A program made the translations under genes and the position numbers. This document shows, one piece after another, positions 35,821 through 46,946 of a stretch of 64,000 bases of DNA (position 1 is the first letter of the stretch; every line of letters starts with the position of its first letter). Origin of the DNA: Elymus sibiricus (taxonomy: Eukaryota; Streptophyta; Magnoliopsida; Poales; Poaceae); the NCBI GenBank assembly GCA_039707655.1, contig CM077668.1:70511086-70575085 (forward strand). The letters run 5' to 3'. The notes under the pieces were generated by a model. It was not told the origin of the DNA, did no database searches, and saw only the letters and a program-made list of their open reading frames with translations.

Positions 35821-36678
35821 TTACCACATAACATAAAACTTTCTGTTTTCAAACAGCAACACATAAACTTGCAAACTGAGCATGGTAAAGGCTGTACTTG
35901 GCATTTTATTGAACTAAAAGATACAAAACATGATTATTGATAACAGCAAGCAAATCTCAACAAAAGAAAATGACACTCCAAGCAAAACACATATCATGTG
36001 ACGAATAAAAATATAGCTCTGAGTGAGGTTACCGATAGTGTTGAAGACGAAAGAGGGGATGCCTTTCGGGGCATCCCCAAGCTTAGACGCTTGGGTCTTC
36101 CTTGAATATTACCTTGGGGTGCCTTGGGAATCCCCAAGCTTAGGGTCTTGCCGCTCCTTATTCTCCTCATATCGATATCTCACCCAAAACTTGAAAACTT
36201 CAACACACAAAACTTAACGGAACTTGTGAGATAGGTTAGTATGATAAAAATAAATCATCCACTTAGGTACTGTCAAGACAAGATTCATAATTGTTCTCAC
36301 ATAATTCCTACTGTATTATATCATTTCCACAATTTATATCTCATAATATAAGCTATGGAAACACTAAAACAAGCAAACTATGCAATAAAAACAGAATCTG
36401 TCAAAAACAGAACAGCATGTAGTGAGCGATTTAAAAACCATACTTATGTACCTCCAAAAATTCTGAAAAAATAGGACAACGTAAAAAATTTGTAACCCAA
36501 TACTGTGTAAAAATTTCAGAATTTTCTCACGCTCCAGTACAGAATAGAAACTCCAGCACTGGATGCAAAAGTTTCTGTTTTTGCACAGAATCAAATCAAC
36601 AAGCATCCACACTATCCCAAAGACTTTACTTGGCACATTATTGAAAGAAAACATATAAAACATGATTACCACAGTAGC

Positions 36679-37680
36679 TTAATCATGTGAACACAAAAAC
36701 AGAAGGGGTAAATGTTGGGTTGTCTCCCAACAAGCGCTTTTCTTTAATGCCTTTTTAGTTAGGCATGATGATTTCAATGATACTCGCATAAAAGTAAAGA
36801 ATTGAAACACAAAGAGAGCATCATGAATCATATGCCAAGCACATTTAAGCCTAACCCACTTCCTATGCATAGGGATTTTGTGAGCAAACAATTTATGGGA
36901 GCAAGAATCAACTAGCATAGGAAGACAAAACAAGCATGACTTCAAAACTTTCAACACATAGAGAGGAAACTTGATATTATTACAACACCTACAAGCATAT
37001 GATCCTCTCCCATAATAATTTTCAGTAGCATCATGAATAAATTCAACAATATAACTATCACATAAAGCATTCTTTTCATGATCTAAAAGCATAGAAATTT
37101 TATTACTCTCCACATAAGTAATTTTGTTCTCATCAATAATAGTGGGAGCAAATTTAACAAAATAACTATCATGAGGTACTTGATTGGCATAACCAAATTG
37201 AAAGTTAAAATCATGATGACAAGTTTCATGGTTATCATTATTCTTTATAGCATACATGTCATCACAATGATCATCATAGATAGCAACTTTGTTGTCATAA
37301 TCAATTGAAACCTCTTCCAAAATAGTGGAATCATCATTAAATAAAGTCATGACCTCTCTAAATCCACTTTTATCAATATAATCATCATAAATAGGAGGCA
37401 TACTTTCATCATAATAAATTTTCTCATCAAAACTTGGGGGACTAAAAATATCATCTTCATCAAACATAGCATCCCCAAGCTTGTAGCTATGCATATCATT
37501 AGCATCATGGATATTCATAGAATTCATACTAACAACATTGCAATCATGCTCATCATTCAAAGATTTTATGCCAAACATTTTATTGAATTCTTCTTCTATC
37601 AATTGAGCACAATTTTCTGCTCCATCATTTTCAAGAAAGACATTATAAAGATGAATAATATGAGGCAACATCAATTCCAT
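36679..37680 (-). CDS. Acidic protein of non-autonomous element 1, distantly gag-like
   Basis: A 333-codon open frame starting MELMLPHIIHLYNVFLE, a diverged paralog of the 279-codon frame at 34336-35175, with conserved blocks such as EEEFNKMF-IKSLNDEH and SPPSFDEKIYYD. Near residue 105 it has GFREVMTLFNDDSTILEE, aligned with the GFGEV motif of the other copy and of the Athila gag. It is longer at the C-terminus than the other copy. Compositionally acidic, with no known catalytic motif. It occupies the gag position downstream of the primer site. Function unknown. Confidence 0.5.
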   Translation of the reverse strand: MELMLPHIIHLYNVFLENDGAENCAQLIEEEFNKMFGIKSLNDEHDCNVVSMNSMNIHDANDMHSYKLGDAMFDEDDIFSPPSFDEKIYYDESMPPIYDDYIDKSGFREVMTLFNDDSTILEEVSIDYDNKVAIYDDHCDDMYAIKNNDNHETCHHDFNFQFGYANQVPHDSYFVKFAPTIIDENKITYVESNKISMLLDHEKNALCDSYIVEFIHDATENYYGRGSYACRCCNNIKFPLYVLKVLKSCLFCLPMLVDSCSHKLFAHKIPMHRKWVRLKCAWHMIHDALFVFQFFTFMRVSLKSSCLTKKALKKSACWETTQHLPLLFLCSHD

Positions 37681-37777
37681 TTTTTTGTAGATTTCTTTTA
37701 TAAACCAAACTAGTGATAAAACAAGAAACTAAAAGATTCGATTGCAAGATCTAAAGATATACCTTCATGCACTCACC

Positions 37778-37795
37778 TCCCCGGCAACGGCGCCA
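37778..37795 (-). other. Element 1 primer binding site, tRNA-Asp type
   Basis: Reverse complement of TGGCGCCGTTGCCGGGGA, ten bases from the end of LTR-E at 37806, the same spacing as in element 2. Confidence 0.88.
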
Positions 37796-37805
37796 GAAAA
37801 GAGCT

Positions 37806-39487
37806 TGATGTCTACTACACAACTTATTCTTGTAGACTCGTGTTGGGCCTCCAAGCGCAGAGTTTTGTAGGACAGTAGCAATTTTCCCTCAAGTGGATGA
37901 CCTAAGGTTTATCAATCCGTGGGAGGCGTAGGATGAAGATGGTCTCTCTCAAACAACCCTGCAACCAAATAACAAAGAGTCTCTTGTGTCCCCAACACAC
38001 CCAATACAATGGTAAATTGTATAGGTGCACTAGTTCGGCGAAGAGATGGTGATACAACTGTAGTATGGATAGTAGATATAGGTTTTTGTAGTGCGAACAA
38101 TAAAAAACAGCAAGGTAGCAAGTAACAAAAGTGAGCATAAACGGTATTGCAATGCTTAGAAACAAGGCCTAGGGTTCATACTTTCGCTAGTGCAATCTCT
38201 CAACAATGCTAACAGAATTGGATCACATAACCATCCCTCAACGTGCGATAAAGAATCACTCCCAAGTTCCTATTAGCGGAGAACATAAGATAGAAATTGT
38301 TTGTAGGGTACGAAACCACCTCAAAGTTATCCTTTTCGATCGATCTATTGAGCTATTCCTATAAGTGTCACAAACAGCCCTAGAGTTTGTACTAAAATAA
38401 CACCATATGATACACATCAACCAACTCTAATGTCACCTAGATACTCCAATGTCACCACAAGTATCCGTGAGTTGATTATACGATATGCATCAAACAACTT
38501 CATAATCATAATATTCAATCCACACAAAGAACTCCAAGGAGCACCCCAAAGTTTCTATCGGAGAAAAGATAATGAAAACATGCATCAACCCCTATGCATA
38601 GATTACCCCAATGTCACCTCAGGAATTCGCGAGTTGAGTGCCAAAACATACATCAAGTGAATCAATATAATACCCCATTGTCACCACGAGTATTCATATG
38701 CAAGACATACATCAAGTGTTCTCAAATCTGAATATTCAATCCGACAATAACGAAACCTCAAAAGGGAAAAGATTCGATTCATCACAACAAAGATAGAGAG
38801 GGAAGAAACACCATATGATCCAACTATATTAACAAAGCTCGCGATACATCAAGATCGTGCCATATCAAGAACACGAGAGAGAGATATCAAACACATAGCT
38901 ACTAGTACATACCCCTAGCCTCGAGGGTGAACTACTCCCTCCTCGTCATGGAGACCGCCGGGATGATGAAGATGGCCTCCGGTGATGCTTCCCCCCCCCC
39001 TCCGGCAGGGTGCCAGAAAAGGGCTGTAGATGAGATGATGGAGGTACAGAGGCTTGCGGCGGCGTAAAAACTCATCTAGGTTAACTTTCGAGGGTTTCTG
39101 AATATATATGATTTTTCAGCGTTGGAATCACGCAAAGAGGTGCCACATGGGGTCCACGAGGCACCAGGGCGCGCCTGGGGGGGCAGGCGCGCCCAGGTGG
39201 CTCGTGGGGCCCCTGTGGCTTTTCTGCTGCTCCTCCGAAGCTTCCTGGGTCTGTTTCCTTCCAGAAAAAATCGTCAAAAAGTTCGCTGCATTTGGACTTC
39301 GTTTGATATGGATTTTCTGGAAAACCAAAAACAAGCAGAAAACAGCAACTGGCACTGGGCACTAGGTCAATATGTTAGTCCATGAAAATCATATAAAATA
39401 CATATAAAAGTGCACCAAAATCATACAAAACTATAATAGACATGGCATGAATACTTCATAAATTATAGATACGTTGGAGAAGTATCA
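37806..39487 (-). repeat. LTR-E, complete 5' LTR of element 1
   Basis: 1682 bp, TGATGTC...GTATCA on the plus strand, followed by AGGCA (39488-39492). It shares with LTR-A the variants that separate these two from LTRs B, C and D. Confidence 0.9.
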
Positions 39488-39492
39488 AGGCA

Positions 39493-40579
39493 CCAAATAA
39501 CAATTATTCAGGTTTAAACTAATCCCGAAGGTAGATGTAGAGGGAGCGTGCCGACGGCGATCACATCAACCTTTGAACCATTTCCGACGCGCATCGTCCC
39601 CTCGTCCTTAGCTAGTCTCCGTTTATTCTGTAGCTCCTATTTTGAGTTACAAATATTAGCAACCGAACCAGTATCAAATACCCAGGCGCTACTACGAGCA
39701 CTAGTAAGGTACACATCAATAACATGTATATCAAATATACCTTTGTTGACGTTGCCAGCCTTCTTATCTGCCAAGTACTTGGGGCAGTTCCGCTTGCAGT
39801 GACCATTCCCCTTGTAATAGAAGCACTCAGTCTCAGGTTTGGGTCCAGCCTTGGGTTTCTTCATGGGAGCGGCAACTGTCTTGCCATTCTTCTTGAAGTT
39901 CCCTTTCTTTCCCTTGTCTTTCTTGAAACTAGTGGTCTTTTTAACCATCAACACTTGATACTCCTTCTTGATTTCTACTTCCGCGGCCTTAAGCATCGCG
40001 AAGAGCTCGGGGATAGTTTTCTCCATCCCTTGCATATTATAGTTCATCACAAAGCCCTTGTAGCTTGGTGGCAGTGACTGGAGAACTCCGTCAATAACCG
40101 TCTCATCTGGAATATTAACTCCCAACTGATTCAAGCGGTTGTTATACCCAGGCATTTTGAGCATATGCTCACTAACGGAGTTGTTCTCCTCCATCTTGCA
40201 GCTAAAGAACTTGTCAGAGGTGTCATACCTCTCAACCCGGGCATGAGCTTGAAATACCAATTTCAGCTCCTGGAACATCTCATATGCTCCGTGGTGCTCA
40301 AAACGTCTTTGGAACCCCGGTTCTAAGCCGTAAAGCATGGCGCACTAAACTATTGAGTAGTCATCAGAACGTGCCTACCAGATGTTCACAACATCCACAG
40401 ACGACGCTGGAGGGGGTGCTTCACCTAGCGGTGCATCAAGGACATAAGCCTTCTGTGCAGCAGTGAGGATAATCCTCAAGTTACGGACCCAGTCCGCATA
40501 GTTGCTTCCATCATCTTTCAACTTAGCTTTCTCTAGGAACGCATTAAAATTCAGGGAAACTACAGCGCGAGCCATTGAT
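39493..40579 (-). pseudogene. Angela-1 gag and protease start, broken
   Basis: Reads leftwards from about 40579 (start MARAVVSLNFNAFL; internal stop near 40375) through the Angela gag core to a basic Lys-rich region and a retroviral zinc knuckle near 39800. The second Cys of the knuckle is Tyr (CFYYKGNGHCKRNC). The protease active site FDTGS is near 39675. The open part 39637-40338 is 233 codons. The frame is lost in the pre-integrase linker just before the AGGCA insertion site. The counterpart integrase continues at 4757. Confidence 0.87.
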
Positions 40580-41828
40580 CTACAACACAATTTTGCAAAG
40601 ACAATTAGACTAAGTTCATGATAATTAGTTCAGTTAATCAAATTACTAATGAACTCCCACTTAAATCAACATCCCTCAAGTTGTCTAAGTGTTTACATGA
40701 TCCAAATCAGCTGACCCATGTCCGATCATCACGTGAGATGGGGTAGTCATCAATGGTGAACATCTCCATGTTGATCATATCTACTATATGACTCATGTTC
40801 GACCTTTCAGTCTCTCATGCTTCGAGGCCATGTCTGTACATGCTAGGCTCGTCAAGTTTAACCCAAGTATTCTGCATGTGTAAAACTGGCTTACACCCGT
40901 TGTATGTGAACGTAGAGTCTATCACACCCGATCATCACGAGGTGCTTCGAAACGACGAACTTTCGCAACGGTGCATACTTAGGGAGAACACTTTTTCTTG
41001 ATATTAAGTGAAGGGATCATCTTATAATGCTACCGTCGTTCTAAGAAAAATAAGATGCATAACAAGATAAACATCACATGCAATCAAAAATATGTGACAT
41101 GATATGGCCATTATCATCTTGTGCTTTTGATCTCCATCTTCAAAGCACCGGCATGATCTCCATCGTCACCGGCATGACACCATGATCTCCATCATCGTGT
41201 CGTCACGTGGTTGTCTCCGTCAACTATTGCTTCTACGACTATTGCTAACGCATAGCGATAAAGTAAAGCAATTACATGGCGATTAATAAATTAAAGACAA
41301 CCCCATGGCTCCTGCCGGTTGTCGTCCTCATCGACATGCAAGTCGTAAACCTATTACAAAACATGATCATCTCATACATCAACATATATCACATCACGTT
41401 TTGGCCATACCACATCACAACATGCCCTGCAAAAACAAGTTAGACGTCCTCTACTTTGTTGTTGCAAATTTTACGTGGCTGCTATGGGCAACTAGCAAGA
41501 ACCGTTCTTACCTACGCAAAGCCACAACGGTGATAATCAAGTTGCCTTTTAACCTTCTACAAGGACCGCCTTTGTCAAATCAGATTCAACTAAAGTAGGA
41601 GAGACAGACACCCGCCAGCCACCTTATGCAAAACAAGTTGCATGTCAGTTGGTGGAACCGGTCTCATGTGCGAGGACATGTAAGGTTGGTCCGAGCCGCT
41701 TCATCCCACAATACCGCCGAATCCAAATAAGACAAGAGAGGTAAGCAATTTGAGCATCAACGCCCACAACTTCTTTGTGTTCTACTCGTGCATATACATC
41801 TACGCATAGACCTAGCTCATGATGCCAC
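40580..41828 (-). other. Angela-1 leader and primer site
   Basis: Untranslated leader, parallel to 12018-13320 in the other orientation. The primer site next to the LTR reads TGGCATCATGAGC on the minus strand, a mutated initiator tRNA-Met site. No coding region recognised. Confidence 0.75.
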
Positions 41829-43562
41829 TGATGGGGAACGTTGCATGAAAATCAAAAAAATTCCTCCGAATCACCCAAGATCTATCTATGAGAAGCATAG
41901 CAACGAGAGGGGAGAGTGTGTCCACGTACCCTCGTAGACCGTTAAGCGGAAGCGTATATCACGCGGTTGATGTAGTCGTACTCGTCACGATCCAATCGCG
42001 ATCCAATCCGATGAAGTACCGAACGGACGGCACCTCTGCGTTCAGCACACGTGCGGCTCGATGACGTATCCTCCTTCTTGATCCAGCAAGCGAGGGAGGA
42101 GAAGTAGATGGGATCTCAACCAGCACGACGGCGTGGTGGAGATGGTGGTGGTGCTATCCCGGCAGGGCTTAGCCAAGCGCTACCGGAGATGCGATCGGAG
42201 GAGAAAACGGAACCGGGAGAGAGTGAGGGAGGTGCCAAGGTTTGGGGTGCTGCTGCCCTCCCTCCCCTCCACTATATATAGGATCAAGGGGGAGGGGGGC
42301 GCAGCCCTGACCCCTACTACAAGGGAGGGGTGCGGCCAGGAGGAGGTCTCCTCCCCCTCCAAGTCACCTAGGGGGGTGCCTTCCACTCTTCCCCTCTCTC
42401 CCCTCTTGGCGCATGGGCCCCTTGGGGCTGGTGCCCTTAGCCCATATAGGCCAAGGCACACCCCCTACAGCCCATGTGGCCCCCCAGGGCAGATGGACCC
42501 CCGGACCCCTTTCGGCACTCCCGGTACAATACCGATAATACCCGAAACTTTTTCGGCGACCAAAACAGGACTTCCTATATATAAATCTTTACCTCCGGAC
42601 CATTCCAGAGCTCCTCGTGACATCCGGGATCTCATCCGGGACTCCGAAAAACATTCGGTCACCAACGTACATATCCCAATACTACTCCAGCGTCACTGAA
42701 CGTTAAGCGTGCGGACCCTGTGGGTTCGAGAATCATGTAGACATGACCGAGACACCTCTCCGGTCAATAACCAATAGCGGAACCTGGATGCCCATATTGG
42801 TTCCTACATATTCCACAAAGATCTTTATCGGTTGAACCACGATGTCAAGGATTCGGGTAATCCCGTATGCAATTCCCTTTGTCCGGCGATATGTTGCTTG
42901 CCCGAGATTCGATCGTCGATATCTCCATACCTAGCTCAATCTCGTTACCGGCAAGTCTCTTTACTCGTTTCGTAATACAAGATCTCATGACTAACTCATT
43001 ATCCACATTGCTTGCAAGCTCTTTACGATGTTGTATTACCGAGAGGGCCCAGAGATATCTCTCCGTCATACGGAGTGACAAATCCCAGTCTCGATCCATG
43101 CCAACCCAACAAACACCTTCAGAGATACCTGTAGAGCACCTTTATGATCACCCAGTTACGAAGTGACGTTTGGATACACACTAAGTATTCCTCCGGTGTC
43201 AGTGAGTTGCACGATCTCATGGTCTAAGGAACAGATACTTGACATGAAGAAAGCTGTAGCAAATAAACTAAATGATCAGATGCTAAGCTTACGGTTGGGT
43301 CTTGTCCATCACATCATTCTCCTAATGATGTGATCCCGTTATCAAATGACAACTCATGTCTATGGTCAGGAAACCATAACCATCTTTGATCAACGAGCTA
43401 GTCTAGTAGAGGCATACTAGGGACACGGTGTAGTTTATGTATTCACACATGTATTTAAGTTTCCGGTCAATACAATTCTAGCATGAATAATAAACATTTA
43501 TCATGAACAAGGAAATATGATAATAACCACTTTATTATTGCCTCTAGGGCATATTTCCAACA
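41829..43562 (-). repeat. Angela-1 5' LTR
   Basis: 1734-bp LTR; on the minus strand it begins TGTTGGAAATATGCCCTAG (right edge) and ends CCCCATCA, mutated from CCAACA. TATA-like CTATATATA at about 42272-42280. It is clearly more diverged from the Angela-2 LTRs than those are from each other. Confidence 0.9.
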
Positions 43563-44028
43563 ATAGTGACTCAAACTGGATCTCAGATGCTGATGAGATA
43601 AAGGCCACGAGCGGATATGTATTCACTCATGGAGGTGGCACTGTTTCTTAGAAGTCTTGCAAGCAGACCATCTTAACGAGGTCAACAATGGAAACAGAAC
43701 TCACAGCACTAGATACAGCTACGGTCGAAGCAGATTGACTTCGTCGGCTCTTGAATGACTTGCCGGTTGTTGAGAAACCTGTACCGGGTATCCTTATGAA
43801 CTGCGACAATCAAACTGTGATCACTAAAGTGAGTAGCTCAAAGGATAACATGAAGTCATCAAGACATGTTCAGAGAAGGTTAAAATCTGTCAGGAAAATG
43901 AGAAGAGTTATTGCATTGTATTATATCCAAATATCTAAATATCTGGCAGATCCTTTTACTAAGGGTATATCACGTAATGTGATAGATAATGCATCGAAGG
44001 AGATGGATATGAGACCCACAATATGAGT
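43563..44028 (+). pseudogene. RNase H end of a second Ty1-copia family
   Basis: Starts in mid-protein at the Angela-1 insertion point (S-D-S-N-W). It continues ATSGYVFTHGGGTVS, METELTALDTATVEAD, then an open stretch at 43751-44026 (NCDNQTVITKV, SSRHVQRRLKSVR, LADPFTKGI). These are the conserved RNase H and C-terminal blocks of copia pol. There are in-frame stops after GTVS and after VEAD. The upstream gag-pol is outside the window or deleted. Confidence 0.85.
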
Positions 44029-44584
44029 TGTTCACAGTGGTAACCTAGTATATGTGATCGGAGATCCCGTGAATTAGATGTGGAAGACAAGCTGTTGGTC
44101 AACTAAGAGGAGAGTATCCTTACTATTAATAATACCACTCCATGAAGATGCAATAATCTCCTAATCTGCATGGCAGGTTGATGTATATCTTAATGTGTTC
44201 TAAGTGGCTTATTTAAGCAGAGATGTTGTCCTGCAGAACATCTTTTGAAGAACACACCTATATGAGTCTGATTATTAAACGTCGCAATCTATGAGAGTAG
44301 GGTGCTCTCTAGTAAACTCATGAAAGGCCTTGGAGTATGACGCATAAGCTCCACCCGCGGGGAAGTCCCACGGTAGCCCAGTATCGGTCAAGGCTTTGTG
44401 TGAAGCTAGATTCGTAGAAAACTTGCAGTTCAAGGCCTAGTCCACTGTTCAAGTTGCTTACTAGTGTAGCATAAAGTTCTAAGTGGAAGTTCAACTTAAC
44501 AATCTCCACTGCAGTATTGGTATATAGAACATTGTTTTGGAACCAAAGGCAAATTTTGTGTGCCTCTGGGATTTGGTGGGGGAT
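44029..44584 (+). other. 3' untranslated part of the copia remnant with polypurine tract
   Basis: Non-coding. It ends in GGGATTTGGTGGGGGAT (about 44568-44584), a polypurine-rich tract directly before the LTR start. Confidence 0.7.
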
Positions 44585-45613
44585 TGCTGGAATTTAGTCT
44601 ATTTTTGGGCCAGCCCAATAGAATTTTCAGAATTCCTAATAAATCCTAGAGGCCCACTTAGCCCATTCATGCAAGGTAAGAGGTGGGACAAAAGTTTAGT
44701 CCCATACTGCTCACCTAGTGGGAGTTAGACCTCCTTATAAGGGTGGTTGTTTCTCCACATGTATGAGGGTGAGAACAAGAGAGACATTCACGCGCGCTCC
44801 TCCTCCGCCTCCCGCCTCGCCACACCACGCCTCGTCACGACGCGCCGCGCCACGGGAATGAGCCGAGCCGTTGTCTAAATTTTTGCAACGCACGACTAGT
44901 ATACGAAAGGTCACACGGGAGCTGAAAAGTTTTGCTGTATTGAAGATTGAATACGAACGCTGCACCCTTCAGCTGCTGCCTGTTCATTTCGTCTCCCTCT
45001 TTTGCTTCGCCTCCCGTCGCAACTTGTTCGCCTCCTTCTCCTGTGCCTATAAAAGAGAGGTCGCTCCTCTCCAGAGAGACACATCAGAACGTCATCTTCC
45101 TCACGCCACCGAGTTCCAAACTCTGAGCTACTGCTACGATCTTCCCCATCCCGGCTTGCGGCGTGCACCGCAGGTCGGGATAGTAGGCCTCCGAAACCCC
45201 ACATCTTTGAGTCATGTACGGGAGAAGGGTGATAAGGTTTTTGGGGAGCGCTCTGCGCGACTACTGACCTCTTCATCACGGACGCTACAGAAGCCGACGA
45301 CCACTTCCCCAACGACGACTTCTTCCCCGACGTCGACAACCTCTTCGACGACATGGGTGACAACGTCAACACCAACCCCACTGCTACTGCCGCAGCTCAG
45401 TACGTGTTCGTGTTCTTTCTGTTTAAGATCCTGCCACAGTTTCTTGTTCTAGCTTCTGTCCTAGATATGTTCTGTTCATATTCACTACTTCAGATGATAT
45501 TTGCATACTCTCAGTCGGATTACATGACTTGTCTTATCTATGCTATCATAGTCATGTTTTATCTACTATTTCTGTTAATTAAATCATATGGTAAATTGCT
45601 CATATTTCCAACA
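44585..45613 (+). repeat. 3' LTR of the plus-strand copia remnant
   Basis: 1029 bp, beginning TGCTGGAA (expected TGTTGGAA) and ending TTCCAACA. A TATA-like CCTATAAAAGAG lies at about 45046-45057. The following ACTTG (45614-45618) is the presumed right TSD; the left one is not in the window. Open frames inside are LTR sequence. Confidence 0.85.
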
Positions 45614-46074
45614 ACTTGTATCCAGGAATTGAAGTTTGGGCTGTGTTTAGGGCATTTCTAACCGATCCTCTATCCGGTGTTGGAGGAGGATAATTTCGGT
45701 TTTCCTCCTCTGACGCACACCTAGCCGATCCCAATAGCCATTAGCGAAGGATAAATTATCCGCCGGCGCCTATCCCTTCCCTATTTTTACTCTACCACTC
45801 CGGCTCGGAGCAAAAATCTCGCGCCTCTCTCGCTTCCCCCTGCCGCTCCTGCGCTCCGCCGCCGGGCCTCCCGTGAGCTCCGCGCTGCCGCCCCCTGCCC
45901 CGGCCGCACCCTCACCCTACCCCGGCGCCCTACCCCGACGCGACGCCGCACCCACGCCCGTACTGGTCGCCGTTCCCGCGAGCTCCGCTCCATGGCAGCC
46001 ATGGATGAGCTCCGGCTGCTAGTGAGCGACGAGCTCCGACGAGGAGGAGCTAATCCCGGCGCTGGCCTCCGTCA

Positions 46075-46520
46075 CGTCCGCCTCATCCCGGCCGCCGACG
46101 TGACTTCCCCGCGCTCCTCCCACGGCCGCACGAGGACGTTGTCCCCGAGGTATTTGCACACGAGCTCCGCGTCCCATGGCTGGTCTCGTTGTGCATCGGC
46201 CACTCCAGGATGGCCTTCCCGTGGCTCAGCCCCTCCACCGTCGAGTTCCACCAGCAATGTCTCATGAACGCTGCCGTCGCGACGTGCGCCAGGATCTCCA
46301 GCTGCGGCGCCCACCTGCTCACTCCCACGCCCGTCCCCTGAGCCGCAGCGTTGCTAAGCAGGGCCGCCGCCGCTCCTGCGAGCCCCTGTACGCCGGCGGA
46401 CTCGCGCATGTCCGCCCGGTCGGCGTCGCGCATCACCCAGACCAACCGCTGGTTGCTATCACACTGCGCTGCGGCCAGCTCCCTGACCTGCTCTGTCCGG
46501 AGAGACCGCGAGGTTGGAAA
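46075..46520 (-). pseudogene. Captured fragment of a zeatin O-glucosyltransferase-like UDP-glycosyltransferase
   Basis: On the minus strand a segment reads VRELAAAQCDSNQRLVWVMRD, then the plant secondary product glycosyltransferase (PSPG) box starting WAPQLEILAHVATAAFM, with HCWWNS in place of the usual HCGWNS. After EWPMHNE the frame shifts and continues DQPWDAELVCKYL and LVRPWEERGEV. This order and wording are those of grass cis-zeatin O-glucosyltransferases, enzymes that glucosylate cytokinins. Only about 140 residues around the sugar-donor site are present. The Gly-to-Trp change and the frame shift make it non-functional. It lies wholly inside the Harbinger-type element, which suggests capture by the transposon. 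Confidence 0.8.
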
Positions 46521-46918
46521 GCGTAGGCAAGGTGTCCGAGGAAATGTCTGACAAGTGTATTCAACCTTATGTGGTGATTTACACAGTTCGATCGAGCATG
46601 TATAGCTCTGTACTGCAACGTCATGTACCACTGGTGGACGGGTTCAACTTGCCGGTGATGGTGACGCCGCACGGGTTCGAGCAGGGCCGGCAGTCCATGA
46701 CGCTGCACGGCCTTGGGCAGTGGCGCGGCGTCCTTGACGCTGCTGGTGCCCTCCCGTCGAACACCCCAACCCACAGGACGGTGGCGATGAGAAGGCCGGC
46801 GACGTCCGGCGTGGTCACCATCGTCGCGGGGGCGCATAGCAGGTGTTTGACGAAATGAATGAGCCAAAAGTAAGTTTTACTCCGTTATATACAGGGGATC
46901 AGTTAGGTCCGTCCAAAA

Positions 46919-46946
46919 CTTAGTGGAGTAAAAATACTCCACTAAG
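46919..46946. repeat. Perfect 12-bp hairpin near the right end of the Harbinger-type element
   Basis: CTTAGTGGAGTA, AAAA, TACTCCACTAAG. A subterminal stem-loop about 55 bp inside the right terminus. Confidence 0.9.

Larger units (their letters stand above)
35821..37805 (-). mobile_element. Internal region of element 1, 5' part
   Basis: Parallels 33330-35300 of element 2 with clear divergence. Contains the acidic open frame (36679-37680) and the tRNA-Asp primer site (37778-37795). Its 3' half is missing because of the deletion at about 35820. The 35830-36670 part is non-coding and holds two more copies of the CATCCCCAAGCTTAG motif. Confidence 0.78.
4758..39487 (-). mobile_element. Non-autonomous Athila-like LTR element 1 (host of the inner nest)
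   Basis: On the minus strand the LTR begins TGATACGTCTCCAACGTATC (at the right edge of LTR-E, with one mismatch) and ends GACATCA. The AGGCA duplication flanks 4758 and 39487. Its 5' LTR is LTR-E (37806-39487) and its 3' LTR is LTR-A (4758-6173, cut by element 2). A tRNA-Asp primer site lies at 37778-37795 and an unusual acidic open reading frame at 36679-37680. No protease, RT or integrase of its own was found, so it must be mobilised in trans or has lost pol. LTR-A and LTR-E share variants (aaagagtctcttg; ataaccatccc) that set them apart from LTRs B, C and D. Confidence 0.8.
2101..43562 (-). mobile_element. Old Angela/BARE1-type Ty1-copia element (Angela-1), split by nested insertions and 3'-truncated
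   Basis: This minus-strand copia element survives in two blocks. The right block (39493-43562) holds the 5' LTR, leader, gag and protease start. The left block (2101-4757) holds integrase, reverse transcriptase and RNase H. The blocks are continuous in sequence if 4758-39487 plus one AGGCA copy are removed: the protein reads through the site as in the plus-strand Angela at 14280-14370. The 3' end, 3' LTR and left TSD are missing beyond 2101. The right LTR edge abuts ATAGT of another copia, in the phase expected for an insertion there. Coding damage and LTR divergence from the second Angela indicate an old copy. Confidence 0.85.

Noticed and set aside
43751..44026. Stand-alone small gene
   Set aside because: It is the C-terminal RNase H part of a copia polyprotein followed by its polypurine tract and LTR.
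45787..46267. GC-rich frames (for example MAAMDELRLLVSDE at 45992) as a possible real first exon
   Set aside because: They lie inside the Harbinger-type element, overlap the antisense glycosyltransferase fragment and have no recognised similarity.
46621..46867. Upstream frame 46621-46821 (minus) as the N-terminus of the captured glycosyltransferase
   Set aside because: I could not match it to the glycosyltransferase N-terminal domain; it may be another captured piece or a different frame, so it is not annotated.
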